Assembly: GCA_016630905.1 (NCBI GenBank)
Contig: WBMQ01000002.1
Span: 62,001 to 126,000, forward strand
Source of the DNA: Capillidium heterosporum
Taxonomy: Eukaryota; Entomophthoromycota; Entomophthoromycetes; Entomophthorales; Capillidiaceae
Direction of reading: 5' to 3'
DNA length: 64,000 nucleotides
The notes beneath the pieces were generated by a model. The model saw only the letters and a list, made by a program, of their open reading frames with translations. It ran no database searches and was not told the DNA's origin. This document shows, piece after piece, positions 1 to 11,400 of the stretch. The translations under genes were made by a program, and so were the position numbers. Every line of letters starts with the position of its first letter. Within the stretch, counting starts at the first letter, position 1.

Positions 1-1528
1 TTTATATTGCATTTGAACTAAATCGTCAATTACTGTATATAGCTTTTATTAAGTAAGAATACAAAATTGCAATTTCAATTTCACATTCATATTCAAAAGT
101 AGCTATATAGATAGTGGTTAAAAGATTTAAAAGTTTTCGTAGTGAAACAACCAATGATGCATTTTTACTTTTATAATTTATATTAATTCAATTCAACCTG
201 TCTTCTTAAATAGAAGTAAAGCTAACAGATATTTTCAAGTTTATTGTACGATTGATGGCTTTCTTGCTAACTTCAACAATATCTATAGGTAACCGCAAAA
301 GCCCCACATTAAGAAAAGCAAACTATATCTAATCCGAAGAAACCATCAGCACAGCCCATTAAAAAACAATAGTCGGTACAGACCATCAAGAAATCAGAGT
401 AAAATATTTCACAAACATCCTCCAAGAGTTCAATTGTAACCAACTATAACATATCATCATCACATAGATATTACATAAGAATAATCCCAGATTTCTCTTC
501 TCAGCTTAAGCTAATACCTGATTGTGTAAATTCAGTAGGTAATCCTATTTGCCATATTCCATTACTAAATTTTATTCAAAAAGATCAAGCACTAACCAAG
601 TACATCTCACCAAGCTCAGTCACAAAAAGGTGATCAAAAGAAACAATTAGGAAAAACACATCAAGGAGTATATATAAGATTGATGATTTCTGTATAATAA
701 CAAGTAGTTTAAAAGTAAAATATTCAACATCGGCCCAAAGTTCCCAATCAACAGTTGCACCAAGGGGAGATGATTGATGACGAGAATATATCACAAAATC
801 AATAAGGCACTAAATTTGGCCAAGGATACCGATGGCATTGATAAATATCCCAGTAAAAGGTACCAGAAAGCTCAAGTCCTCAAGTATTAGTACCATTTCG
901 AAGAAACTCGTAGATTCCCAGCTTGGTCTCAAGCTCAAAAGATTACTATAGCAAAACCTTGATCAGTTGAATACTTCCAGATCTCTTTGAATCAATTAAT
1001 AGATTCCACTAGATTAGGCCTTTAATACATGACTGATAGACTCATAGCTTATTACCGATTTTATCTTTAAAATAGATCAATTTATTTAAGTGATGCTGTA
1101 GTATTCTATAAATACGATTTCTATATTACCTATTTAAATATAAGAAACTTAAATACTTATCAATAAAACAACATTTTATCATATCTCAGTGTAATTTAAC
1201 TTGTATGAGAGCTATATAGTAAGGCTAAAATATCGTATATAAATATAAGCGAAGTATATTAAACCAAAATAGTCCAGGGTAAATTACTTTAATACCTTTA
1301 TAATACCACTTCATCAATTCAGCCCACATCAAGCGAGTAAGCCTGGGCAACAGAAATTACGGCAACAGGGAGTTTCAATTTTTAAAACGGAAATGGCTAG
1401 TTCATTATAAAATTCAATTTGAAAAATGTAATGGTGTTTGATACATACCTATTATTTCCTAATGTTAAACATCTATATGTTAAAGAGCTACCAAAAGATC
1501 AGTTGAGGGCATTGGTGAGTTTATTGAA
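1..1528. other. Intergenic, no gene recognised
   Basis: AT-rich sequence. The only open frames are short, lack any recognisable motif, and have no paired splice signals joining them. I see no tRNA, transposon ends or tandem repeat. Confidence 0.5.
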
Positions 1529-2130
1529 TTGAAATTGAAACTTTTAGCATCTTATAATTACAAACTATCAACTACGCTCCCTATTCTTGGATCTTCAAAG
1601 ATAAAAGTATTGGATTCTCGACTAAAATGTAAACAAGGTGGTGACAACATAGAAGTCCTACAAGAGAGCATCATTTATACACATAGGATGGCCCTAATGT
1701 TATCCTCCCACTATAAAAATATATTAAGATAAAGCTTGTAGGAAGCTCAGTGTGGTATCGTTGTAATTAATGATATAGAGCCTGAGAACCTCCAATTTAT
1801 TATAGAATGTCTATATCTAGAAAAGTTGTCAAAGTGTTAAAAGATATGAGTTTTGAGGATGTCATCAAAATGACTTTTAGATGTAAATTGTAACAATTGA
1901 ATGACTTCAATAAGATCATTAATATAGTGCTCGTATAAAAGCTTTCATAAACATACTTGGAGTTTTAAAAGTCCTTCATGGTGCAGATATCAAAGGCGCA
2001 TTGTATAATAAGATGATTGAAGTGATCAAAGAGGATAACAAAGCGTTCATAATCAGTGATGAAAATAAAAAGTCTTTATAGACTGTCTTAAGGAGTTCAA
2101 AGCTTTTATAAACAGCTTAATCACTAAAAA
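1529..2130 (+). pseudogene. Decayed BTB/POZ-like gene, paralogue of the locus at 3.2-3.8 kb
   Basis: The first frame carries a BTB-like start (DNIEVLQESIIYTHRMALML, then SSHYKNILR). Two stop codons follow within eight codons, and the same frame then continues with VVINDIEPENLQFIIECLYL before another stop. The copy at 3330 aligns without gaps across the stops (FKTMF..., then DVVIINDIKVENLNFIIKYF), so these stops replace coding positions. A further conserved stretch lies in shifted frames near 1815-2075 (LGVLKVLHGADIKGALYNKM, matching LKLLKVCHSIDVEDILHYEM in the other copy). BTB domains mediate dimerisation or cullin-3 binding; that is family knowledge only. At least three stops and several frame changes make a functional product very unlikely. 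Confidence 0.6.
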
Positions 2131-2685
2131 ATGGATGGGTTAGGTAGCGTAAGTTAACTTACTACATATATCAATATATCTATATTATTTAATTAAATGT
2201 GAGTTCTATTATATATTTTTAAATGCAGATGAATATTAGCGCGATAGGTGCGTTTAAAGCAATATATATATAAATTAACATAGACTTCTACGCCTTACAA
2301 GTTAGATATTATTAATATTTACTAAACTTGATAGCAATGAAATCTGAAATAATTTTAACTTTTTTCAAATGGCCAATGTTGAGAAAGTTGTATATTATAA
2401 ATAGGAAATGGTTCAACTGAAGGTTACATTTCTTTAGTTACAAAGTTAGTTGACAATATATTTTTAGATATGAGTACAGATATATATTGGTAGCTTCCTA
2501 TTAACGAAAAGTTTATACCCAACAGAGTACATAAATTCCATCTGAAGTTATGGTGTTTGGAATTCTACGTACAGAATATCAGCATATGCTTTGTCAATAA
2601 TTTTATATTGTATCTTTCTTTACCATCAACTGTGCCACCTATTGGAGGCCTATTTGTCAATCAAAATATATCTACAAAGTAAAAT

Positions 2686-3169
2686 ATGCCTACTTCCATA
2701 AATTTGGTCATATTGAGCCAACTCAAGCTTGGATTCAATCCCTATTCGACTTCTCTCACTGATCCAACTCTAGAAGCAAAGTGTATCAAATTACTATTGA
2801 TTCAATCAACTTCAAATTCAATGTATACTATAAGGTTGGCTACCACCAAAGTACCTATAGTTGAAAACTTCCTTAATTTTGTAGTTTTAACCTTGGCACA
2901 CATCATCAGCAATTCCGAACAGCACACATTTCCTATAGAAATATCCAACGTAAAGTACGAAACCAAAGTAAATTATGGAAAGAAGAGCAAGAAAGTACTC
3001 GTATTACATCAAAGCGGATTCTAAGGAGATCCTCACCTTACTATTGAAGGACATTAGGCTTTTCGGCAACTATCATGCTTCTTTATCTTTTCATCCTTTT
3101 AAAATTTTCGTCTACCAACTATCCAAATCCAATTTAGAAAATAAATACCACTTTAAATTTACTTTGTGA
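2686..3169 (+). other. Two overlapping open frames of unknown origin, upstream of the BTB-like gene
   Basis: Frames at 2686-3024 and 2975-3169 overlap in different phases and lie directly before the BTB-like frame. They could be N-terminal exons of the same gene, since many fungal BTB proteins carry an N-terminal domain, or decayed remains of one. I recognise no domain and found no convincing splice pair joining them to each other or to 3240-3776. Confidence 0.25.
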
Positions 3170-3239
3170 TATCTAGATATCCCCAACAATATTTCGACAG
3201 CAGATACCTCCCTTCCAAAAATGATACAATGACCAATAT

Positions 3240-3776
3240 ATCTCAGACATCCAACTGGGTTGTAAGCTAGTTAGTAATAGCGATCCAAATCCATAAGGAA
3301 GCTCTAGTTTCAACCTCCACTTCAAAACAATGTTTGATTCCAAAATACAGAAGATCAACAGTGATGTCGTAATAATCAATGACATCAAGGTCGAAAACCT
3401 CAACTTCATAATAAAGTACTTCTACACTCAGAGGATCGACCTGGGAGCATTGAAAACTATAGCCTTACAAGGCCTTTTTCAAATAGTTGCCAAGCGTGAA
3501 GAGTGGCAGGTAGACAGGTTTAGGAACGACATTGAGAGGGTTGTCTTTATGGTAAAAACTAAATTCAATCCTTTGAAGCTACTGAAGGTATGTCACAGCA
3601 TCGATGTGGAAGATATACTACACTATGAAATGGCCAAAGGAATCAAGTGGAATAAATATTATTTCATCGATAGTGTTGAGAGCCAACAGTTTCTAAAGGG
3701 TTATTCCGAGGGCTTTAGTTTCGATCATAGGCTTCATCGCCAAAAAGTTATGAATGATTTAAATGGTATATATTAG
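3240..3776 (+). CDS. BTB/POZ-like protein (partial gene model)
   Basis: The frame from 3330 to 3776 is open for 148 residues. It begins near the end of a BTB fold (FDSKIQKINSDVVIINDI, then NLNFIIKYFYTQ) and continues through BTB and BACK-like helices. The same frame extends upstream to 3240, where SDIQLG resembles a BTB start, but it meets a TAA at 3294. Splicing a roughly 38-nt intron with a GTTGTA donor near 3259 and an acceptor at CATAAG near 3297 would remove that stop and keep frame, giving SDIQLG joined to SSSFNLHFKTMF. That intron is inferred. The locus is a paralogue of the dead copy at 1.5-2.1 kb. Whether it is a working gene or an earlier stage of decay is unclear, because the true N terminus was not found. 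Confidence 0.45.
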
Positions 3777-4431
3777 CATAGCATGTATCAGTAAAATAGT
3801 AGTAGTAAGTAAATTGACAATTCTATTTTTAAAGCATATAACTAACTTATGGGTTTATATATTAATAAGTTAGATGTTAGCTATACCTACTAAGGCTTAG
3901 CTAATTTTATTATTAATAGTAATATAAAAAGATTAGATACGGCTCCTAAATATATATATAAATTCTCTAAAATTTACAGCTCCTAATGTATTGACTTTAA
4001 TTGTAAGTATATTCTCAGATGTACATACAAATATATATTTAAAGTCATGAGCTACTAATTTTCGTATTTACACTATTTATCTAAAAAATGTAGATGGTAA
4101 ACAAAAGCTGTAGTTAGATCTTGCCCATACTTCGATAAGCTGAAAACCCACTTTAGTGTGTTATATAGATATCAATAGATTTCCTATTATCTTAATGATG
4201 ATTTGAGATCCCTACCTACTTCTTAACCTAAAATTCCAGCTCAGGTTGGATATTTATTACATATGGCACGTTGATCAACAAAGTTTAATAGAACTCTTAA
4301 AAGATTATATCCTTTTATCGTTAAATCAACAGAAAGTAGTAGCGTGTCAAAGAAACTGCCATTTACTAACAATAATCATCAACGCAAGTTAACAAAAATC
4401 ATCAAACTTACTAAAAACTCTCAGATAAACT
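3777..4431. other. Intergenic spacer
   Basis: AT-rich, with no open frame or recognisable motif. It lies between the convergent 3' ends of the BTB-like gene (+) and the ETP1-like gene (-). Confidence 0.5.
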
Positions 4432-6226
4432 TTATTTCCCGAACGTTATACTTCCACCTTTAACCTCATTCAACAAACCATCTTCATCTTCCATCTGCCT
4501 TTGAATTTGGATTGTATAGTTGATGTCACGGAGCTGGGCACTTAAATCATCATAATCTTCGGTTCCAACTTTAATTTCCTTGTTGATTTGAACGAGATTG
4601 CTAAGTAAATTCTTTAAAAGCTCACTTTCTTCTTCGATTTTGGGCTTCCAGATTTTAGTTTGCAGTTCAACAACACTTTCCACCCTCTTTTTCAGTACAT
4701 CCAACTCCTTGTGCAAATTTGTCGCTTCCAAGTCGAGAGGTTGTACTTCTTTGATGAGTTGGTTGACTTTTGTATAATGAGTATCGAGTTCCATTTGTAG
4801 GCTGTGGTTAATAATTTCCTTCTCTTCAACTTTGCTGTTAAACTCGTACATATTGTCGTGGAGATGTTCAACTAAACTAACAACGTGCTCTTTATCGCGC
4901 ATGTGTAGACTAGCTTGGTACTGCACTTCGAAAGGTAGGTTCTCTTCGTAGGGTGGAGGTAGATCGACACTTTGGGGGTCTAATGGTACTTGGTGCACGT
5001 ACTTATCGCCACAGTAGTCCCAGATACTTCCGGTTTCCAGCTCTAAGGCTAAGAGGTGATTGCATTGGGAGGCATGCATGGAGGCGTGGGCCTTATGATA
5101 CCTACCACATCCGATATGCCCGCACAGGTTACACACCCACAAATCGGATTCGATTTTACAGATCTGGCACCTTATAGATGTATCAGCAACTTGATTTGTA
5201 CTTATCGAGTAGTAAGTTTGCCGGTTTTGACATACGATACAGCTATAGGCTATTTACTATAAAATTTAAAATCAAGTGTTACCTGTTATGTTCGGAAGTG
5301 TTGTACTGAATACTACAACTTTCTAAATCGCTATCAAAGTGCCTCAGCCCGGTTACAGCAGCATCGATTTGGTTGAGACAGTAGGTACAGGTCGGTAGTT
5401 TATAGCCAAGCATCCTGGGAACCGTTTCAACATGGGAAAAATTGATATTAACCAACTGTATGAAGAGAACGTAGGTAATTTGGTTACTGTCGGGATCGAA
5501 AAAGTGAGGTTGGTTGTGGTATCGGTTGTAAAATGCTAGAGCAGCGTTGAAAAGTTTGAACTGAATTAACACTACTAACTCCTTACTCTCCTTAAAAAGC
5601 ACTTTGATGCTTGGGCACTTGTCGGTTTGATTTAAAAAAGGTTCGATACGCTCCATCAGTTTAAATATCGTAAATTGATTGATATCCAGTCCTAGTAGAG
5701 CCACAACCGTCTCCTCGTCATCGACTGGTACAGAAGTTTTAAAGTCAATGGAATTGTCGTTACCAAAGCTTTGAGGTAGTAGGTCGTCTCGTTCTACAAA
5801 TAAATTAAACTCAAAGTTATCGAATTGCTTGGCACCACTAAATATGCGGTAGAAGTAAGGGATGTTGGAGTTGGCGCTACTGAATGTAAATTTAGTTGAA
5901 TGCAAAAACTCTTCTTCAGTGCTTAAAGGCTTAAAGCTTGATTTTATATTTGAATTTGAATACGTGCTACCTAGCTCAGGCTCTAGACTCAACATAGCGA
6001 ATTTATCATTAAATTCAAAAGTCCTGGGCTGGTTGGTAATTGGAAAATGTAAGAGTTGATACCATTGTTGTGAATCTAAACTTTTGTCAAGTTCAACTTC
6101 AAAGTTCAATTTCCTATAGACGGACAGTGGGTTGGTAAATAAAAATCTATGTTCATTGCTGATGATATTTCTGTTAATTATCGGGCTTTCACTATGGCTC
6201 GTCAAGTTGATCTGTAAACTGTGCAT
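4432..6226 (-). CDS. ETP1/BRAP2-family protein with a degenerate RING finger
   Basis: Two exons (6226..5283 and 5242..4432, 40-nt intron) give 584 residues, close to the usual length of fungal ETP1. The order is: a unique N-terminal part; the BRAP2 RRM-like domain (about residues 165-270: PSIKVLFKESKELVVLIQFK, AALAFYNRYHNQPHF, YVLFIQLV); a RING position starting PTCTYCLNQID; an intact UBP-type zinc finger (CQIC, LWVCNLCGHIGCGRY, with H residues, and IWDYCGDKYVH); and a C-terminal coiled coil. The family binds ubiquitin through the UBP finger. The RING centre is lost: the usual C-x-H-x-F-H-xx-C...W is replaced by DSDLESCSIQYNTSEHN before CIVC, so E3 activity is unlikely. The next gene on the same strand (6995..8097) is a paralogue with the opposite loss. 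The start is 121 bp from divergent COX19. Confidence 0.85.
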
Positions 6227-6346
6227 TTCAAGTTCAAGTTTGGCAAAATCAGCTTTGAAATGAAGATCATTCGATTTATACTGACGTCATATTTTTGCAG
6301 TATAAATGACCAAGCCTTCTGTTTCTTTGTCAGTTGATTAGAATAG
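6227..6346. promoter_or_regulatory. Shared promoter between the ETP1-like gene and COX19
   Basis: Only 120 bp separate the ATG codons of two divergent genes, so their promoters must overlap. The spacer contains an ACGTCA core (CRE/ATF-like half site, TGACGTCA) near 6284. Factor binding is inferred. Confidence 0.45.
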
Positions 6347-6669
6347 ATGAGTTTTGGACGACCACCAACCTTTAGCGACTTTAAACCGATACCGCCGGAA
6401 CGCGGTGCATTCCCATTGGACCATGAGAGCGAATGCCAACCTCTGATGAAACTGTACTTGAATTGTCTAAAGGAGAACAAGAACGTGTCTATTCACTGTA
6501 GAGATTTATCTAAATTGTATTTGAAATGTAGGATGGATAGGTAACGAATTTTCTTCACTTTTCTATTAACTTTCATAAATTTAGAGATCTAATGAAAAAA
6601 GATGACTTCAAAAACTTGGGGTTTACAGAAAATGAACCTGGTGCGGGAGATACCGATAGAGGGAAATAG
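6347..6669 (+). CDS. COX19: Cytochrome c oxidase assembly factor COX19
   Basis: Two exons (6347..6540 and 6585..6669, 44-nt intron with a CTATTAAC branch region) give 92 residues. The protein has the twin CX9C fold of the CHCH family: C-QPLMKLYLN-C and C-RDLSKLYLK-C, each with nine residues between cysteines. The N-terminal GRPPTFSDFKPIPPERGAFP and the C-terminal DLMKKDDFKNLGF are both characteristic of COX19. The family acts in the mitochondrial intermembrane space in copper delivery to cytochrome c oxidase; import and disulfide formation depend on Mia40. No frame problem. It is transcribed away from the ETP1-like gene. Confidence 0.95.
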
Positions 6670-6994
6670 AGCAGCATTTTCAATTAAACAGAATTGTAAT
6701 ATTGGTAGTTTAACATACTTTGTTTATTTCATATACGTAGTTAAAATAGTGAATGCAGGTAAAGAATAGCTTAGATACACTTTAATTTTTAACAGTATTG
6801 AGTCCATTAGTATAATGGTATTGCCTAAATATACTCATTTGCTTATTAGGTATATGTAAAAGCAAATGTAAGTTTATTATATACATTAATGTACTTTTAT
6901 AATTAATTTGACTTGATAATAAGCCTTAAATATGAAATTCAGTAAAGTTTAATATACAAATTCTAGCAGCTCTATGACTACCCAACACATAGAT
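6670..6994. other. Intergenic spacer between convergent genes
   Basis: AT-rich, with no gene. A stretch near 6800-6820 resembles a tRNA A box, but no B box or cloverleaf follows. Confidence 0.45.
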
Positions 6995-8097
6995 TTAATC
7001 AAGAAGCTTCATCCTCTTCTCCAACTCTACACTCAAGAGCTCCCTATCAGAATTCAGCTTACTTAGGGCCAACTTTAGACCTTGCACATGGTTAGCAGTC
7101 TGGCTAGTCTTCTGGTTAAGTTTCAAGTACTCTGTTCGTTCCTTCTCCAACTGTAGCTTCTGGTACTCGAGTTCTTTTTGCGTCAAGTCAATCTGAAGCT
7201 TTAAATAATTGATAGAAGGTTGCGGTGCACTGGAACTTTCATCCTTCAACAAAGTTTGGATTTTCATTTCCAGTTCACTGATCTGTACTTTAGTTTTCTC
7301 AAGATTGGAGTTTATGCTGTCGTGTTTGCTATCTAACTTGTCCAATTTAGATGTAAAGTAAAGTTCCTGGGTCTCCAACTGCTGGATTTAATAACTCTAT
7401 GATGGCTTCGATGTTTAGTTCCGTGTTGAAGACATTATTCCTTTGTTTGTTACTGAAGCCAATGTGCTGTCCCTTATCCATCCGTTTTCCTTTGGATGTT
7501 GAATTACTTCGTGCAAGGCCCATTCCTTTAAAATCGGTGGATAGGTCATACTTTGAACTCTTGGTATCGGAAAAATTATCTTGGGCAGTAGTAAATAGAA
7601 ATTCGTTGTCTTTAAGATTATACGTTATCCTATTTTCTAGGTCGAAGCAAATGAAATGTTGGCTTATAGACGAATGTAGTAAAGAGTGGTTCTGACTTGA
7701 AAAGCTGCATCCTACATAGCCACAAATTAAACATAGTTGAATACTGTCGTTCTTTCCACATTCGTTACATTGTAACATTCCCATATCCATTGAACTTGAA
7801 ACCTTTGCCTTAGTTGTGGGAGCTCTAAAGGGAAGATTTCCATCTTCTTTTCGACATACTGGACAGCTTTTATTTATAGTTAGCATTTTAAAAGTAAAAA
7901 TAATAGCCTTACTGATTTCCGGACCAATTTAGAATACAAGGTGCATGGAAGATGTGGGTGCATTGTAAAGCAATTGCAAATGAGGAAGGTGTATCTGAAG
8001 TCGGTAAGGAACTGAAGTCTCTTATTGTCTCATCGATCTTCTCGAGGCATACTGAGCAAATTAAACTTTCTTCACTTTTCGTTTTGACAATATCCAT
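6995..8097 (-). CDS. RING/UBP-finger protein, short ETP1/BRAP2 paralogue with an apparent frame break
   Basis: Exon 1 is 8097..7913 and exon 2 starts at 7866 (46-nt intron, GCTAAC branch). The protein begins directly with a complete RING: CSVCLEKID, then LQCTHIFHAPCILNW, and CPVCR across the splice. It therefore lacks the BRAP2 RRM-like N terminus. A UBP-type finger follows (LQCNECG, LCLICGYVGC, then H residues), but the usual GR after the cysteines and the tryptophans are lost. A coiled coil ends the protein. The frame changes near 7380: IEAIIELLN must be followed by QLETQELYFTSKLDKL, matching the family's SQLESQ segment. Total exon length is 3n+1. Either one extra base is present, or a 52-nt intron with a GTCTTC donor (about 7428..7377) is removed. 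If translated through, about 350 residues. Confidence 0.75.
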
Positions 8098-8499
8098 CTT
8101 GCTAACGGTGTGTGCTTAAATTTCGTAAATAAGAAAGGTTGGTTTTGGAATCACTAAAAACCAAATAATTTGTGCAAAGTAGTCAAAGAAACCAGAAATT
8201 GGAAACAAAAACAAACACTACCACCCTATTTTCAAGGAAAAACCTCAGTGCTGGTTTAGATATAGTATTCAATATGTAGCACAAAATAGTGTATAAATCT
8301 TGACACTTTATTGTAAGTAGCATTGATGTGTAAAAAACATGTGCTATAAGCTTATTTTCCGTACCACTTGACTCTTATCGTTTCAAAGCACATCCCTATG
8401 ATACAACAATTTATCAGCTTAATAAGCGCATGTACTCAACGTTGATCAATACCTTTAAAAGCTCAAAACACCATCCACCAACAAGTTGATAGTCTAACC
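8098..8499. other. Spacer between tandem minus-strand genes
   Basis: Holds the 3' region of TAF1 and the promoter of the RING/UBP gene. No open frame or clear regulatory motif was identified. Confidence 0.45.
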
Positions 8500-11400
8500 T
8501 CAGTTCGGTGTAGAGGGTGCCGTAAGCACAGAGGTAGGTTCATCGCCTTTAGGGTACTTCTTACAAGCCCGGTTAGTCTTCATGTGGCCTAGCTCACCAG
8601 CAGTTACCACAGCGGCGCTATAAATTAAAAAATTAGTACCCAAATGTAGTGATAAAAGTGCAGTACCACCAGCTCCTTTTTGCCTTTGGGGGCCAGGTGA
8701 GAAGGTATCGTGCCACCTTGGCTTGCTGCCTGCTCCCTAGCTTTGTCAAGCCTACGCTCGCGGCTCCTTCGGACCTTTTCGATTTGATCTTGAGTTCTAC
8801 AGTAACAATTAGCTATGCGAATGAAAGAGTAACCAACCTTCTACGCTTTACTTCAATGGAAGGCTGTTCGCTACAGAAATCAATGAGAAAGGTATTAAAA
8901 GATATCAAATTACTTTTCCATATTCTCGTTGATAATGGCCCTTCGTCGGGTGTATGCCTTTATAACAGCAGGATTACGTAAAGTCTCGGTAACCCACTCT
9001 TCAACTCCATCCTTGACAACCTTGCGTTTTATGACGAGCACTCGGTTAATGTTCTCGTTGACTTTGGAATCGAAGCTCAGGTTGGATGCATCGTCTTTGA
9101 TATCAGTGTGCGGTGAACTGGGGCGTTTAGAAGAGTTCCCGTGGTTGCCATTAGTTTTGAGTTCAGAATCATCTATTAGACCCGGGAGTTTGGTCTAAGT
9201 GAGCTTTAGTAAAGTATCGGAAAGCAAATTACCAATGGGTGGTTGAGGTCGATATCCTCGTCAGATTCTTCGTCCGTCAATGGGAAGTTTTTACTGCTTC
9301 CAAGGGATTCCTTTTGCTTGTTCCAGATACGAGTAATCTAGTAAAAGGTAAGTTTCCAACTGTGCGGCTATGCTACCTCTTCTCTATAATTCTGCTGTTG
9401 ATCGGCTACATTGTACCTATGTGCACTTTTGGGACGAGCCTCGATTTCAGCTGATATAAAATTTAATAGATGAATCAAGAGCAAGTTGTACCCAATTTTT
9501 CTTCGGCTTTTTCACCAGCTTTCAAGAAAATATCTTTCATCGACACCCAGATGTAACTAAATCCTTCGCCTCGGCCAGTGGGATCCCCTTCACCATTGAG
9601 TTTAAGCATAGCTTTACCCTACTCTTATCAGCATAATATATAATTAAAAATTACCTGGGTGGCATTGATAAAGTTCCGAGTAGTGATCCATGGAGCAAGT
9701 TGCTCTTCGATAGTTAATTTGGAGGTAGTCTCGTCTGTTTCCACTTCAGCAGATTTACCATAACCTGCATCCTGTAGGTGGCGCTTTCCAACCAACATAC
9801 TTTCATAAAGACACAACTAGATTGCAGATTAGTCAATGTGTTAATTACCGACCTTACCATTTCCGGGGTCACCATTTTGCGTAGTTCTTCTTCATCGGGC
9901 AGAACGACGTTGGATTTAAGTTTCCAATATCCTACGCTAGGACCTCCACGCTGAAACTCTGCAAATTCCTATCCAAGTTAGCATTTGATTTGTAAAGATA
10001 AAAACCTTAAGCTTAGTCCTAATCTGGCCTTCATTATACTCTGGGAACATTCGTGAAAGGCTTTGAATCTTGAGGTGTTTGTGGGGATTGGAGTTAATTA
10101 AGCGGTAGGTAGCAGCCTACGAATTCGAGTTAGGGATATAAAATGGAATACTACTACCTGTAATCGGTTTTTTATAGTAGCGGTGATTTTACGCGAATGG
10201 GGGCCAGGTACTTCCTGGGTAGGATAGGTTTGACCAGCAGTGTATATGTCTGCTATTTTCCTTAAATAGTATTTGGTTTTACCATTTAAAGTTTGTCTAA
10301 ATATAAGTATAATAGAGTAAATATATAAAATCAAAAGTAGCATATCAATTACCTGACAATAATAAAATCGGTGGTCTTTGGTTTATGGCGAAAGACAGGA
10401 ACTCGAAGTAAGTTGTTGTAAAGGGACAGCATAGTTTCTCCGGGCTCGACATTTCCGAAATTTAAAAATGGGGAGACGTCGGTAACTTCTAAAGTGATAG
10501 GCTCACCAAGAGGTGGCTATTTAAAGGTGAGATAGGTAAGTATAAAGGATATACGTCATGTATATAGTCGTCCTCCGGAGATTTCTTACGGTAATAGTTG
10601 ATGAGCATACTCCCCATACCAACATTTTGGATAACCGGAGGATATTCCTCCTAATAAACAATTTAGCATTTATTAATTTAAATAGCTTACCGAGTATTCG
10701 ACTAGAAGGAATGGGGCGTTGTCTTTAAGAGTGACTTCCTTTGGGGTAGGCATAAGCTCCTGGTTTGGCTTCAACTTGAGCTTCTTCTTCTTTATAGATT
10801 TAACTCTAGTGAACTTTAAGTTGACTCCAATGGGGAAATGAACTGGGGGACGGTGCCAGCGTCTCAAGTCAGCCTTGGTAAGCCTTGTTTTAAACTAAAT
10901 GCAATGTCATTAAAGTATCCATGTAATGTACTTACGAAGGGAGGTTGAGTACGGAGTGCTACGGTACTGTGCTGTATTACAATTTGACCAAATGTTTGAC
11001 GAACTTTCTGACTTCTGCCTGATTGTAAAGCTTCGTAGTACAGGTCGTTGGATAAGTTGAATTTGTCGAGTTGGTCACGGTTGACCTTATCGCCAAGGAG
11101 ATCGATACCCTTGACACCCATCTTTTTAACGCGCTTTAAAAGCTTTATACCACGGGCGTGGTTTCGAACCTTGTGTATGGTTGCTTTGTGCTTGACGATC
11201 TCGAATAACATGTTGGTGTCATTAAGATCCATGACAACAGGGAACTGTAGCTTGGAGGTATCCTCTTTATCCCAGAACACATTCTTCTCCCATCGATCAT
11301 CATCAAGTTCATAGTTATGGAAATCGATGACCTATTAAACTGTAAGAATTACTTATTTATATGTTTAAGTTACGTTAGTTGTTTTCTTCTCTGATTCCAT

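Noticed and set aside
6202-6480. Minus-strand frame opposite COX19
   Set aside because: Shadow of COX19 exon 1 on the other strand, with no motif.
6795-6860. tRNA-like A box (TTAGTATAATGGT)
   Set aside because: No B box, anticodon arm or acceptor p airing can be drawn downstream.
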